From Gammaproteobacteria bacterium (lineage in GTDB: Bacteria; Pseudomonadota; Gammaproteobacteria; Ga0077536), in contig JAUIFX010000006.1 in the NCBI GenBank assembly GCA_030429865.1, positions 1 to 50,579 of the forward strand: a stretch of 50,579 nucleotides of DNA, read 5' to 3'. Shown piece by piece: positions 31,849 to 40,123 of the stretch (position 1 is the first letter of the stretch; every line of letters starts with the position of its first letter). Position numbers and translations under genes: made by a program. Under the pieces are notes generated by a model. That model was given only the letters and a program-made list of their open reading frames with translations. It was not told the DNA's origin and did not search any database.

Positions 31849-33015
31849 ATGAGCCTGGCAGCGTTCGACGCGAGCGTCCGTACCGATTACGGCGCCGAGC
31901 AGGCGGCGATGAGCGCCTACCTGCGCCGCGGCGAGGCGCGGGCGCTCGCGCTCGGCAACCGCGGACCGATCCGTTTCGATGCCGACGGCCGTCTCGCCGC
32001 CGACATCCTCGAGGCCTATTGGCGGCTGGGCTTCTATGTCTTCACCGGCGTGCTCGGCGCGGAAGAGCTGGCCGATCTCGAACGCGACATCGACAGCGTC
32101 GTCGAACGGGCGCCGGTGAGCGCCGGCGCCGGGGTCGATGCCCACGGGCGGCCCGCGCTCGGCCGCGACTGCCAGGCGCCGACGTTCTTCTACGCGCGGC
32201 CGCTGGGCGACCCCTTCGGCGGTACCGCGCTCGCCAACGGCCGCCACCCGGTGCGCATGTTCGAGCCCACGCCGGCGCCCGGCGCACCGGCCGAAGTGAT
32301 GTACCTGTTCCTGGGTTCGCTGCAGTTCTCCGACGCCTGCCTGCGCGTCTACGGGCACCCGGACCTCCTCGCCGTCGCCGCGGCCGTGAACGGCGCGGAC
32401 TTCACGCCGTTCAACGAGGCGGTCTGGGTGAAGAAGCCGGGCATGGGCGCCTCGGTTGCCTGGCACCAGGACGGGGTTACCCACTGGGACAGCCCGGCGC
32501 TCGATGCGGGCACCCACGGGTTCAACTTCATGGCGCAGCTCTATGGCTGCACGGCAGCCAACGGCGTGTGGGTCGTGCCGGGCTCGCACGCGCGCGGCAA
32601 GCTCGACATCGCGGCCCTGGTCGCGGCAGCCGGTTCGGAACGCCTGCCGGACGCCGTTCCCATCATCTGCGCGCCGGGAGACGTTGCCATCTGCAACCGC
32701 CAGGCGGTACACGGGTCGTTCGCCAATACCAGCCGCGACACGCGCGTGACGATCAATTTCGGTTTCCATCGCCGCGCCTCGGTACTCGATGTCGCCGCCG
32801 GCGGCGTGCACAATGCGCCAGCCGTCTACGACGCCGCGCGCATCCGCCGCCGCTCGCGCCTCATCGCCTACGCGATAGACGCACGGCGCCAGCGCTTTCC
32901 CGCCGAACAGCCCTACGATTACCGGCCGCTCGCCGACGAGACCGCGCGCTGGCGCTGGAACGATGCCGCGCGCGCCGACATCCACGACTACAACCTGCTC
33001 GACCTCAGCATCTGA
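31849..33015 (+). CDS. Phytanoyl-CoA dioxygenase (PhyH) family protein
   Basis: 388 residues of the Fe(II)/2-oxoglutarate oxygenase superfamily. The iron site is H206-x-D208 in WHQDGVTHW with distal H288 in AVHGS, and the 2-oxoglutarate-binding Arg is near 296-299 (SRDTR). The N-terminal FYVFTGVLGAEELADLERDI stretch is typical of PhyH. It should hydroxylate an organic acid, lipid or natural product in the cytoplasm. Monocistronic; CATAAT (31791-31796) or TATGCT (31811-31816) may be the -10. A GGGGAGG SD precedes the ATG. Confidence 0.9.
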   Translation: MSLAAFDASVRTDYGAEQAAMSAYLRRGEARALALGNRGPIRFDADGRLAADILEAYWRLGFYVFTGVLGAEELADLERDIDSVVERAPVSAGAGVDAHGRPALGRDCQAPTFFYARPLGDPFGGTALANGRHPVRMFEPTPAPGAPAEVMYLFLGSLQFSDACLRVYGHPDLLAVAAAVNGADFTPFNEAVWVKKPGMGASVAWHQDGVTHWDSPALDAGTHGFNFMAQLYGCTAANGVWVVPGSHARGKLDIAALVAAAGSERLPDAVPIICAPGDVAICNRQAVHGSFANTSRDTRVTINFGFHRRASVLDVAAGGVHNAPAVYDAARIRRRSRLIAYAIDARRQRFPAEQPYDYRPLADETARWRWNDAARADIHDYNLLDLSI

Positions 33016-33234
33016 GCGCGGCGGCCGCGCGACTCGGCGCATCCTTGATCTGGCGCAGGTGCGCTGACCGGCCGGCTGTTCAAAATGGGCACCCTTCCAA
33101 CAGGCGCCGCCGGGCGTGCGGATCGGCGTCGGTGGATAGAGCCAGACCCGCCGTTGCCGCGGCGGGGTAGAGGGGGCGCCGCGCAGCGCGGTGCCCGCGG
33201 GTCGAACTCGAACGGACGCTGGCAGGATGCAGGG

Positions 33235-33624
33235 ATGGCCTACACACTCGATACGGAACCCGCGCAACGACTGGTGCGACTGACCTTGGCCGCCGAGTCG
33301 AGCGTTGCCGAACACCTGGCCTCGCGCGAGGATCTCGTCGCCTACCTCGACGCCAGCGGCTACGAACGCGCGCTGGTCGATGTCAGCGCTTCACCGCTGT
33401 CGCTTTCGACCATGGGGTATTACGCACACGCCGTCTACCTTGCCGAGCACGTACCGCGCAACGTGCGGCTCGCGGTCGTCGTCGCGCCGGACCGCGCACG
33501 GCTGCCGAGCGAAGTGTTCATGCGCGACGTCGCCAGCAACCGCGGACTCGTCTGCGAGTTGTTCGCCACGCAGGCGGCGGCGCGCGCGTGGCTCGCCGGG
33601 GCCCCGGTGGCGGCGATGTCCTGA
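33235..33624 (+). CDS. SpoIIAA/STAS-like protein
   Basis: 129 residues with alternating strands and helices of the STAS/SpoIIAA-like fold: YERALVDVSASPL in the core strand, an STMGYYAHAVYL helix and VRLAVVVAPDRARL. Such proteins are small cytoplasmic regulators or lipid/nucleotide-binding modules; the phosphorylatable Ser of anti-anti-sigma factors is not clearly present. ATG at 33235; the SD is short (GCAGG). The 219 bases upstream show no gene. Not evidently linked to the neighbours. Confidence 0.75.
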   Translation: MAYTLDTEPAQRLVRLTLAAESSVAEHLASREDLVAYLDASGYERALVDVSASPLSLSTMGYYAHAVYLAEHVPRNVRLAVVVAPDRARLPSEVFMRDVASNRGLVCELFATQAAARAWLAGAPVAAMS

Positions 33625-33683
33625 GCGGGGCGCGGGGCGCTCGCCCGCGGCGTGCGCCGCGCGGGGCATACATCGCCGGTCAG

Positions 33684-34025
33684 TCACGATCGTTCGAGAC
33701 GTTCGGCGCAGGCGACGCAGACCAGGGTGGCCGGATCGATGGCCAGGCGCGCCGGCGGAATCGGCTCGCCGCACTTGATGCAGTCACCGAACTCGCCGTC
33801 GTCGAGGCGCGCGAGTGCCGCGCCGATGCGGGTCAGCTCGAGCGCGCGCCGCGTCGCCGTCGCACGCGCCATCGCCTGGTCCTGCAGGGCATCCATGCGC
33901 GACAGCCGCCCGACCCGGGTCTGGTCCAGCTCGACGGTCGCGGCGGCCGCATCGCCCTGTTCGCAAACGGCCTCGAGTTCGGCGCGCCGGGCAAGCAGCA
34001 GGGCGCGGTAATAATCGGTGTCCAG
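33684..34025 (-). CDS. DksA/TraR-type zinc-finger protein, probable CTG start
   Basis: 113 residues if translation begins at CTG 34025. Helical N-terminus beginning DTDYYRALLLARRAELEA, coiled-coil middle and a C-terminal four-Cys zinc finger (CIKCGEP...CVAC). Short DksA-like proteins bind RNA polymerase through the secondary channel; the tip acidic pair (D, E) expected for that is not obvious. No ATG, GTG or TTG sits near the strong SD (GGAGG, 34032-34036), which is six bases before the CTG. The nearest ATG (34094) would add 23 arginine-rich residues. Convergent with the STAS-like gene. Confidence 0.8.
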   Translation of the reverse strand: MDTDYYRALLLARRAELEAVCEQGDAAAATVELDQTRVGRLSRMDALQDQAMARATATRRALELTRIGAALARLDDGEFGDCIKCGEPIPPARLAIDPATLVCVACAERLERS

Positions 34026-34249
34026 ACGTTTCCTCCGGGAGTCGGGAAGGCGCCCACGGCGCCGCCGCGCCGCGTCCTGCCACACAGGCGCCAAGGCGTA
34101 GCGGGCGTAACCGCGGCGGGGGCTGCGCCATGCCGAAGCCCCGCCGATGAACCCTACGCCGATCGACGGGCGATTACGAACCCGCAGCGCTGCCCGTGCT
34201 TTGCTATCTTGCCGCCTGGTCCAGGTTTCGCTCGTTACGAGGTCGCGTC

Positions 34250-35107
34250 ATGTCCGCATCCCCGGAGATTCGCCCCCGCCGCAGTTTTCTCTTCGTGCCG
34301 GGTACCGGTACGGCGATGTTCGACAAGGCCATCGCGGCTGGTCCGGACATCGTGTGCGTCGATCTCGAGGACGCTGTCGCGCCGCCGCACAAGCGCCAGG
34401 CGCGGCACGATACGCTCGCCATGTTCGCCACCCGCACGAGCGAGCCGGCCTGCGAGACGCTGATCCGCATCAACGGCCTGCGCAGCCGCGAAGGAATCGA
34501 GGACCTGCTCGCCGTCCTCGACTGTCCGCATCCGCCACGCGGTCTGATGCTGCCCAAGGTCAAGCACCCCGAGGAGATCGTGCAGCTCGATGACCTGCTG
34601 AGCGCGGCGGGCAGCGCGTTGCGCCTGCAGGTCATCATAGAGACCAACGAAGGTCTCGCCGCGGCGCACGAGATTGCGCGCGCGAGTCCGCGCATCGACG
34701 CGCTGCTGTTCGGCGCCATCGACATGGCTGCGGAGCTGCGCGTGGAGCCGAACTGGGACGCGCTGCTCTACGCGCGCTCGCGGCTCGTCCACGCCGCGGC
34801 GGCGGCCGGTATCGATCTCATCGACGTGCCGTTTCTCGATCTCGAGGACATGGCGGGACTCGAGCGCGCGGCGCGGCAGGCGGCAGCGCTCGGCATGACC
34901 GGCAAGGGTGCGATCCATCCGCGGCAGCTGTCCGTAATCACGCACTGCTTCACGCCGGATGCCGAGACTGTCGCGCACGCACGGCGCATCATCGCGGCCT
35001 TCGAGGCCGCCGAGGGTGGCCTCGTGGTCGTCGACGGCAAACTCGTCGAGAAACCGGTGCTGCGTTCGATGGAGCGGATTCTCGCCGTCGCCGAGCGCAG
35101 CGGCTGA
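34250..35107 (+). CDS. HpcH/HpaI-type CoA ester lyase (CitE-like)
   Basis: 285 residues of the citrate-lyase-beta/malyl-CoA lyase family. SFLFVPGTGTAMFDKA at the N-terminus, metal site residues in DIVCVDLEDAV and QVIIETNEGL, and the C-terminal GKGAIHPRQ motif. It should cleave or form a 3-hydroxyacyl-CoA (such as malyl- or citramalyl-CoA type) with Mg2+. ATG at 34250 fits the family start; upstream in-frame residues from 34196 are not conserved-looking. TATCTT (34205-34210) may be the -10. It faces the LLM cluster convergently. Confidence 0.88.
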   Translation: MSASPEIRPRRSFLFVPGTGTAMFDKAIAAGPDIVCVDLEDAVAPPHKRQARHDTLAMFATRTSEPACETLIRINGLRSREGIEDLLAVLDCPHPPRGLMLPKVKHPEEIVQLDDLLSAAGSALRLQVIIETNEGLAAAHEIARASPRIDALLFGAIDMAAELRVEPNWDALLYARSRLVHAAAAAGIDLIDVPFLDLEDMAGLERAARQAAALGMTGKGAIHPRQLSVITHCFTPDAETVAHARRIIAAFEAAEGGLVVVDGKLVEKPVLRSMERILAVAERSG

Positions 35108-35121
35108 GCCCGGCGGCGGTC

Positions 35122-36204
35122 TCAGCGGAACGCCGGCATGACCTGCTCGGCGAAGTCCGCGAGCACCTTGCGTTCGCAGTCCATTGGCGGCCACAGCGCG
35201 ATCTCGCGTATGCCGCTCGCTTCCAGCCGCCGCACGTGCTCGATGATCTGGTCGGGCTCGCCGACGAGGCAACCGTTGGCGACGGCTTCGGGCGTGACGT
35301 ACCTGCGCTCTTCCGGCTGCAGGTAGACGAGGTGCCCGTCGTGGACCTGGCGGAACCGCGCATCCTCGGGCAGGCTCATGGCTTCGACGCGTGCGAGGTA
35401 GTCGGGCCAGACGTTCTTGAAGTGATCGGGGATGAGCGCGTCGTCGCGGCCATTGTCCTTCCACAACTCGTAGAAGAAATGCAGCTCGCAGCCGACCCAG
35501 CTGCCGGTCTCGTCGATCACGCGATCGTCGGTGAGCTGTTCGCCGGGGGCCAGCACGCAGCTGGTGGTGATGAACGCGGTGTGAAAATCCGCCGGCAAGC
35601 TGCGGCCGGCGGCGGCGGCGCCGGAGCGGATCTGTTCGAGCTTGGGGACGAACACGTCCGGCTCGCCGCCGACGGTGATGAAGCCGTCGCCGTACTCGCC
35701 GGCCGCGGCGAGCGCACGCGGACCGTTGGCGGCGACGTAGATGGGAATGCGATCGTCGAGGTTGAGAAAACGCCGCTCGCGGTGCAGGAACTGGATCTCG
35801 CGCGTGCGGCCTTCGTAGGTGTAGTCGACGGCCTCGCCGTCGAGGAGCGCGCGCACGACGCCGAGGTATTCGCGGAACGCCTTCACACGCATCGAATTCT
35901 GCCCCATCACGCGCATCGCGGTGTGGCCGGTGCCGAGGCCGAGGAAGGTGCGGCCGGGGGCCAGCGCGTTGATGCTCGCGATCGAATGGGCCGTGACCGG
36001 CGCGATACGCGTGCCGGTGATGGCGACGCCGGTGCCGATCTCGATGCGCGAGGTATGCTGCGCGGCCAGTGCGAGCACGGCGTAGCAGTCCGACCAGATC
36101 ATCTGCGAGTCGCCGACCCAGGCACGGTCGTAGCCGAGTGACTCGGCGTACTGGATGATCTCCCAGTTGTTGATGTGCGCGCTGACGCCGATGCCGAATT
36201 GCAT
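35122..36204 (-). CDS. LLM-class flavin-dependent oxidoreductase A
   Basis: 360 residues of the bacterial luciferase-like fold: MQFGIGVSAHINNWEIIQYA, GYDRAWVGDSQ, IEIGTGV, TFLGLGTGHTAMRVMG and the C-terminal GEPDQIIEHVRRLEASGI pattern. Members use FMN or F420; the NxxG/SGTH context does not settle which. It is the last gene of a minus-strand cluster (LLM-B is 68 bases upstream). It may perform an oxygenation or reduction of a cyclic substrate. Convergent with the CitE-like gene 14 bases away. Confidence 0.9.
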   Translation of the reverse strand: MQFGIGVSAHINNWEIIQYAESLGYDRAWVGDSQMIWSDCYAVLALAAQHTSRIEIGTGVAITGTRIAPVTAHSIASINALAPGRTFLGLGTGHTAMRVMGQNSMRVKAFREYLGVVRALLDGEAVDYTYEGRTREIQFLHRERRFLNLDDRIPIYVAANGPRALAAAGEYGDGFITVGGEPDVFVPKLEQIRSGAAAAGRSLPADFHTAFITTSCVLAPGEQLTDDRVIDETGSWVGCELHFFYELWKDNGRDDALIPDHFKNVWPDYLARVEAMSLPEDARFRQVHDGHLVYLQPEERRYVTPEAVANGCLVGEPDQIIEHVRRLEASGIREIALWPPMDCERKVLADFAEQVMPAFR

Positions 36205-36272
36205 GCTTGTCTCCCCCGTGCGGTGATCGCTGGACCTGTACGCCGATTAGAACACGCTCGTGCGCGTGCGCC

Positions 36273-37259
36273 TTACGCCCGTAACTGCTCGATGATGCGG
36301 CCGCAGCGTTCGATACCCGCGGCCGTCCACGGGTGCGGCATGATCGAGACATGGCCGACACCGATCGCGGCGTAGGCGGCAAAGCGCTCGGCGATCGCGG
36401 CGTCGTCGCCCGCGAAGGGCTGCGCGCCGGGGACGGGGTAGGGCTCGCGCGTCAGGTTGACGCCGACCGTGGCGTGGCGGGCGAGCGATGCGGGATCGCG
36501 GCCGTGCGCTTCGCAGGCGGCCGCGATTGGCGCCCAGGCGCGCCGCCAGGCGGCGGTGGAGGCATCGCCGAACGCGAGCATGGTGTTCCACATCGCGGCA
36601 TGTTCGACGACCAGGCGTGACATGCGCGGCCGCCCTTCGAGCGAGCCGATCATGATCGGCGGACCGCCGTCGCGTGCGGCCTTCGGCGTCAGCGCCGCGT
36701 TCTCGCAGCGCTGCCAGCGGCCCTCGAACGTCACCGTCTCGCCGCGCAGCAGCGGCGCGATGATCGCGAGCGCTTCCTCGAAGCGCCCCACGCGGTGATC
36801 GAAGGGATAGCCAAAGGCCCGGTGCTCGGTCGCGAAATCGCCCGCGCCGAGGCCGAGGATGAGACGCCCGTCGGCGAGGTCGTCGACGGTGTCGGCCATG
36901 CGCGCGAGCAAAGCCGGATTGCGAAAGCCCGTGTTGCACACCAGCGTGCCGAGGTGCACGCGTGTCGTCGCCTGTGCGATCGCGGCCAGCATCGTCCAGC
37001 ATTCCCACTGGCCGTTCTTGACCCCGGCCAGCTCCTGCGGCAGTTCGACGCCGACCACGCGGAAATCGTCGTACGGCTCGTAGAAGAAATGATCGCTCAT
37101 CCACACGCTGTCGAAGCCGGCCTGCTCGGCGAGCCGAGCGAGTGCGACGACGTCGCCCGCGCGCGGCGTGACGCCGTCCATCGCCGCGGTCCAGCTCGGC
37201 AGCAGCAGGCCGAGCTGCAACGCGGCAGGCGCAATCGGTTCACCGTCGGGCATGCTCAT
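36273..37259 (-). CDS. LLM-class flavin-dependent oxidoreductase B
   Basis: 328 residues, luciferase-like: LQLGLLLPSWTAAMDG, AGFDSVWMSDHFFYEPYDDF, THLGTLV-type strand (VHLGTLVCNTGFRNP) and LILGLGAGDFATEHRAFGYP. This branch (EHRAFG) resembles F420-dependent glucose-6-phosphate-dehydrogenase-like LLM proteins, though FMN is not excluded. ATG at 37259 has a GGAGA SD; a second ATG is two codons in. Its sequence is clearly different from LLM-A, so they are not a recent duplication. Confidence 0.9.
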   Translation of the reverse strand: MSMPDGEPIAPAALQLGLLLPSWTAAMDGVTPRAGDVVALARLAEQAGFDSVWMSDHFFYEPYDDFRVVGVELPQELAGVKNGQWECWTMLAAIAQATTRVHLGTLVCNTGFRNPALLARMADTVDDLADGRLILGLGAGDFATEHRAFGYPFDHRVGRFEEALAIIAPLLRGETVTFEGRWQRCENAALTPKAARDGGPPIMIGSLEGRPRMSRLVVEHAAMWNTMLAFGDASTAAWRRAWAPIAAACEAHGRDPASLARHATVGVNLTREPYPVPGAQPFAGDDAAIAERFAAYAAIGVGHVSIMPHPWTAAGIERCGRIIEQLRA

Positions 37260-37291
37260 GCGTCGTGTCTCCGGGTGCGCTACCGGCAGGC

Positions 37292-38509
37292 TCAGAGGGC
37301 GAGGTAGGTTTGTGGGTCGCTGGCCGCGGTGGCGCGCAGCAGCACTTCGGGGCGCCGGTAGTGAGCGGCCTTGGCGCGGTGTTGCGGATCGTCCGGCTGC
37401 GGACCGATGTAGCTGCCGAGATCGCGTCCCCAGGCAACCACCGCGCGCGCGTAGCGCAGGCGCTGTGCTTCCCACGCGGCCAGCGTGTCGGCGCCGCCGT
37501 CGGCAAGGGCACTGGCGAAACTCGAGGCGTCGTCGGCGGCTTTCGACACGCCCAGGCCGACGTGCGGCCGCGCGGTCGCCGCAGCGTCGCCGATCAGCAC
37601 GACGCGACCGTGGACCAGGCGTTCGCTGCAGAAATCGAACATGCCCTGTAGGAACGGCTGCCGCGTGGCGGCGATGATGGCCTGGATCTGGGGCGCGAGA
37701 TGATCACGCGCCTGTCCGCGCATGGCGGCAACGAGTTCGTCGCGGATGAGGTGATGCGGGATGCCGCCTTCGTGGTAGTGACCCGAGGCGTCGGTGAGGT
37801 GGTCGGCGAGGGTCGCGGCGTCGGCGCTGCGGTACCAGCCCCAGTTATACCAGCGCCGGCCGGGCTCGAGGGTGTCACCGGGACCGGCGACGAGGTAGCC
37901 GAGCCAGTGACCGCCGGGCGCCATGCCGAAGGCCATGCGGTGGGCGACCTGTTCGAGCACGTCGCCCGGTACCAGCGCTTCGTCGATCAGGCCCCGCCAG
38001 CCGAAATAGCCGACGTACCCGGCCTGCGTCTGCGGGGCAACGATGGCGCGCACCGTGGAGCGCGCGCCGTCGGCGCCGAGCAGCCAGTCGGCGGTGACGC
38101 GCGATCCGTCGTCGAACACCGCGGTGACCTCGTCAGCCGCGGCTTCGATGCCTGTCAGCGCCCGCCCGCCGTGGTAGATCGCATCCGGCACCTGCTCGCG
38201 CAGGAAGCGATAGATGAGCCCCCAGGAGGTCATGACCTGGTGCATATCCTGGGTGTGCAGGACGCTGCCGTCGCGCGCGAACATGATGCGGCCACGGGAT
38301 TCCACGCCCATTTCCGCGCGCAGCTCGATGCCGGCCGTGCGCACGGCTGCGTAGAGTTCGTCGTGGGTCGCGATACCGGCACCGCGGTTGGCGAGTGCTT
38401 CGCCGGCGCGTTCGTAGATGGCGACGTCGCAACCGCGTGCGCGCAGTGCGATGGCCGCGAACAGGCCGGCCATGGAGCCGCCGATGATGGCGATGCGCGG
38501 CGTGCTCAC
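37292..38509 (-). CDS. FAD-dependent aromatic-ring-type monooxygenase
   Basis: 405 residues of the class A flavoprotein hydroxylase family. FAD-binding IIGGSMAGLFAAIALRARG at the N-terminus, DG motif in LLGADGARSTVR and GD motif in VVLIGDAAATARPHVGLG. Closest in feel to 2,6-dihydroxypyridine hydroxylase and salicylate hydroxylase. The GTG start overlaps the esterase stop by four bases (GTGA), so the two are translationally coupled. It probably hydroxylates an aromatic or heterocyclic substrate. Confidence 0.9.
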   Translation of the reverse strand: MSTPRIAIIGGSMAGLFAAIALRARGCDVAIYERAGEALANRGAGIATHDELYAAVRTAGIELRAEMGVESRGRIMFARDGSVLHTQDMHQVMTSWGLIYRFLREQVPDAIYHGGRALTGIEAAADEVTAVFDDGSRVTADWLLGADGARSTVRAIVAPQTQAGYVGYFGWRGLIDEALVPGDVLEQVAHRMAFGMAPGGHWLGYLVAGPGDTLEPGRRWYNWGWYRSADAATLADHLTDASGHYHEGGIPHHLIRDELVAAMRGQARDHLAPQIQAIIAATRQPFLQGMFDFCSERLVHGRVVLIGDAAATARPHVGLGVSKAADDASSFASALADGGADTLAAWEAQRLRYARAVVAWGRDLGSYIGPQPDDPQHRAKAAHYRRPEVLLRATAASDPQTYLAL

Positions 38510-39441
38510 CGTCCCAGCGCCTCGCGCAGGGCGGCCGCGGCGCGCTCGAGCGCGACGATGCCGGTGTCGATGCGCCCGCCCATGCGCGCAAAGCCGTGGA
38601 TCATGTCCGGGTAGTGATCGTGCGTGACCGCGATGCCGGACCTTGCGAGACGTTCGGCGTAGGCGATCGCCTCGTCGCGCAACGGGTCGTAGCCGGCCGT
38701 CTGGATCAGCGCCGGCGCGACCCCGCCGAGGTCAGCGGCGTGGAACGGCGAGGCCCGCCAGTCGGTGGCGAACCGCGCATCGGGCAGGTACCAGTCGATG
38801 AACCGGGCCATCGCGGCACGCGTCAGCATGTAGCCCTGCGCGTTGTCCCTGAGCGAGGCATTGTCCGCGGCGAGGTCGACGGCCGGGTAGATCAGCAACT
38901 GCAGCCTGAGTGCAATCTCGCCGCGTACGGCGAGTGCGGCGGCGGCCGCGAGGTTGCCGCCCGCGGAGTCGCCACCGACGGCGATGCCGTCCGCATCGAC
39001 GTCGAGTTCCCCGGCCCGCTGCGCGATCCAGCGGACGCAGGCGACGGCGTCGTCGAAGGCCGCCGGGAAGCGGTGCTCCGGTGCGAGGCGGTAATCGAGC
39101 GCGACGACGGCGCAATCGCCGTGGCCGGCGAGGTAGCGGCAGACGTGATCGTGGGTGTCGAGGTCGCCGACGACCCAGCCGCCACCGTGGCAGAACACCA
39201 GTACGCCCGGTGCGGGCGCTGCGCGCGCGCGGCGCGGCCGGTACACGCGCACGCTCAGCGGACCGCCCGGGCCGTCGAATGTCTGCCCGGCGACGCTCTC
39301 GAGCTCGGGCGTGGCGTGGCGGTACTGTGCGGTCGTCGCGGCGTACCCGGCGCGCATCGCCTGGTAGTCGTCGGCTTCGAAGGGCACGCCGGCGGCGTTG
39401 GCCGCGTCGACGATGGCCTGGGCCTGGGGATGCAGGGACAT
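38506..39441 (-). CDS. HSL-family alpha/beta hydrolase (esterase), possibly leaderless
   Basis: 311 residues of the hormone-sensitive-lipase family. Oxyanion motif HGGGW (85-89), nucleophile elbow GDSAGG (S159), acid in DPLRDE and His in MIHGF. It hydrolyses short or medium acyl esters or lactones. The ATG is preceded exactly six bases upstream by TATACT, so +1 would fall on the A of ATG and the mRNA could be leaderless; no SD is present. It may therefore head the four-gene unit esterase, FAD monooxygenase, LLM-B, LLM-A. Confidence 0.92.
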   Translation of the reverse strand: MSLHPQAQAIVDAANAAGVPFEADDYQAMRAGYAATTAQYRHATPELESVAGQTFDGPGGPLSVRVYRPRRARAAPAPGVLVFCHGGGWVVGDLDTHDHVCRYLAGHGDCAVVALDYRLAPEHRFPAAFDDAVACVRWIAQRAGELDVDADGIAVGGDSAGGNLAAAAALAVRGEIALRLQLLIYPAVDLAADNASLRDNAQGYMLTRAAMARFIDWYLPDARFATDWRASPFHAADLGGVAPALIQTAGYDPLRDEAIAYAERLARSGIAVTHDHYPDMIHGFARMGGRIDTGIVALERAAAALREALGR

Positions 39442-39447
39442 GGCCGG

Positions 39448-39453
39448 AGTATA
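39448..39453 (-). promoter_or_regulatory. -10 element placing +1 at the esterase ATG
   Basis: TATACT on the minus strand, then six bases (CCGGCC), then ATG. This geometry is that of known leaderless genes. No clear -35 is seen because a GC hairpin lies there. Confidence 0.45.
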
Positions 39454-39476
39454 GCGCCGCGCGATCCGCGCGGCGC
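39454..39476. repeat. Perfect 10-base inverted repeat between DUF1330 and esterase genes
   Basis: GCGCCGCGCG (39454-39463), loop ATC, CGCGCGGCGC (39467-39476). It starts directly upstream of the esterase -10 and lies 8 bases past the DUF1330 stop. It could end the DUF1330 transcript, or be an operator at the -35 position. There is no U-run. Confidence 0.5.
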
Positions 39477-39484
39477 TGCGCCGT

Positions 39485-39766
39485 CTACTCGCCGCCGAGA
39501 ATGAACACGCTGTCCATCGCCGCCAGGCGGGTCGGAATGACCGCCTGGTAGTCGGCCGAGTCGTACCAGTCTTTCGCCGCTTTCCGGCTGGGGAATTCGA
39601 GCACGACCATGATCTGGTGCGGCGACTCGCCGGCAAGGACCTCGCTCGGACCGCGGCTGACGATCTTGCCGCCGTGCGCGGTCACGGTCGGCCCGGCGGC
39701 GGCGCCGTACTCCTGCATCTTGTTCTGGTCGAGGACGGTGGCGTGAACGACGACGTATGCGCTCAT
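39485..39766 (-). CDS. DUF1330 family protein
   Basis: 93 residues, a complete DUF1330 (ferredoxin-like alpha-beta barrel). MSAYVVVHATVLDQNKMQEY, the GGKIVSRG turn and FPSRKAAKDWYDSADYQAVI are family hallmarks. These small dimeric proteins accompany degradation genes and are suspected monooxygenase- or isomerase-like, without proven activity. ATG at 39766 with an AAGGAAAC SD. It sits 43 bases upstream of the esterase on the same strand, separated by the hairpin. Confidence 0.92.
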   Translation of the reverse strand: MSAYVVVHATVLDQNKMQEYGAAAGPTVTAHGGKIVSRGPSEVLAGESPHQIMVVLEFPSRKAAKDWYDSADYQAVIPTRLAAMDSVFILGGE

Positions 39767-40123
39767 GGATGTTTCCTTGTTGCTGTGCTCGCCGCCGGGG
39801 GCGGCGGCCGGTGGTTGGCGGAAACGGCTAGGTTAACCGACAACGCCGCCCGCCGCGGCCCGGCATGAGCCGGGCGGCGCGGGGCACGGTGGGCGCCAAG
39901 CAGGCGCAATCGTTTCAGCTTGCCAAATCGTGCCGGCGTGACTTGCAGCTGGCAGGCACGCACGGCGCCGGCGCGGGAAATGCGTAGTACGTCGCAATCG
40001 TCCGGGCCGCTGACAAATGTTGACACGCGGGCATCGCGCCCTGGTCGTAGAGTATCCGCCAACAGCATTGACTGGCATCAGCAGATGCAGGATGCGCTCC
40101 GCAACCGTAAAGGATTCATTGCC
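39767..40123. other. Non-coding divergent spacer
   Basis: About 357 bases between DUF1330 and the PEP-CTERM gene. It contains an isolated TTGACA (40020-40025) without a -10 at normal spacing and a TAGAGT 22 bases after it. No RNA gene or credible ORF is seen. Confidence 0.45.

Noticed and set aside
40020-40047. TTGACA as a sigma-70 promoter
   Set aside because: The nearest -10-like TAGAGT is 22 bases away; at 16-18 bases nothing fits.
40071-40087. TGGCAT...TGCA as a sigma-54 promoter of the PEP-CTERM gene
   Set aside because: The GG-GC spacing is one base too long for RpoN.
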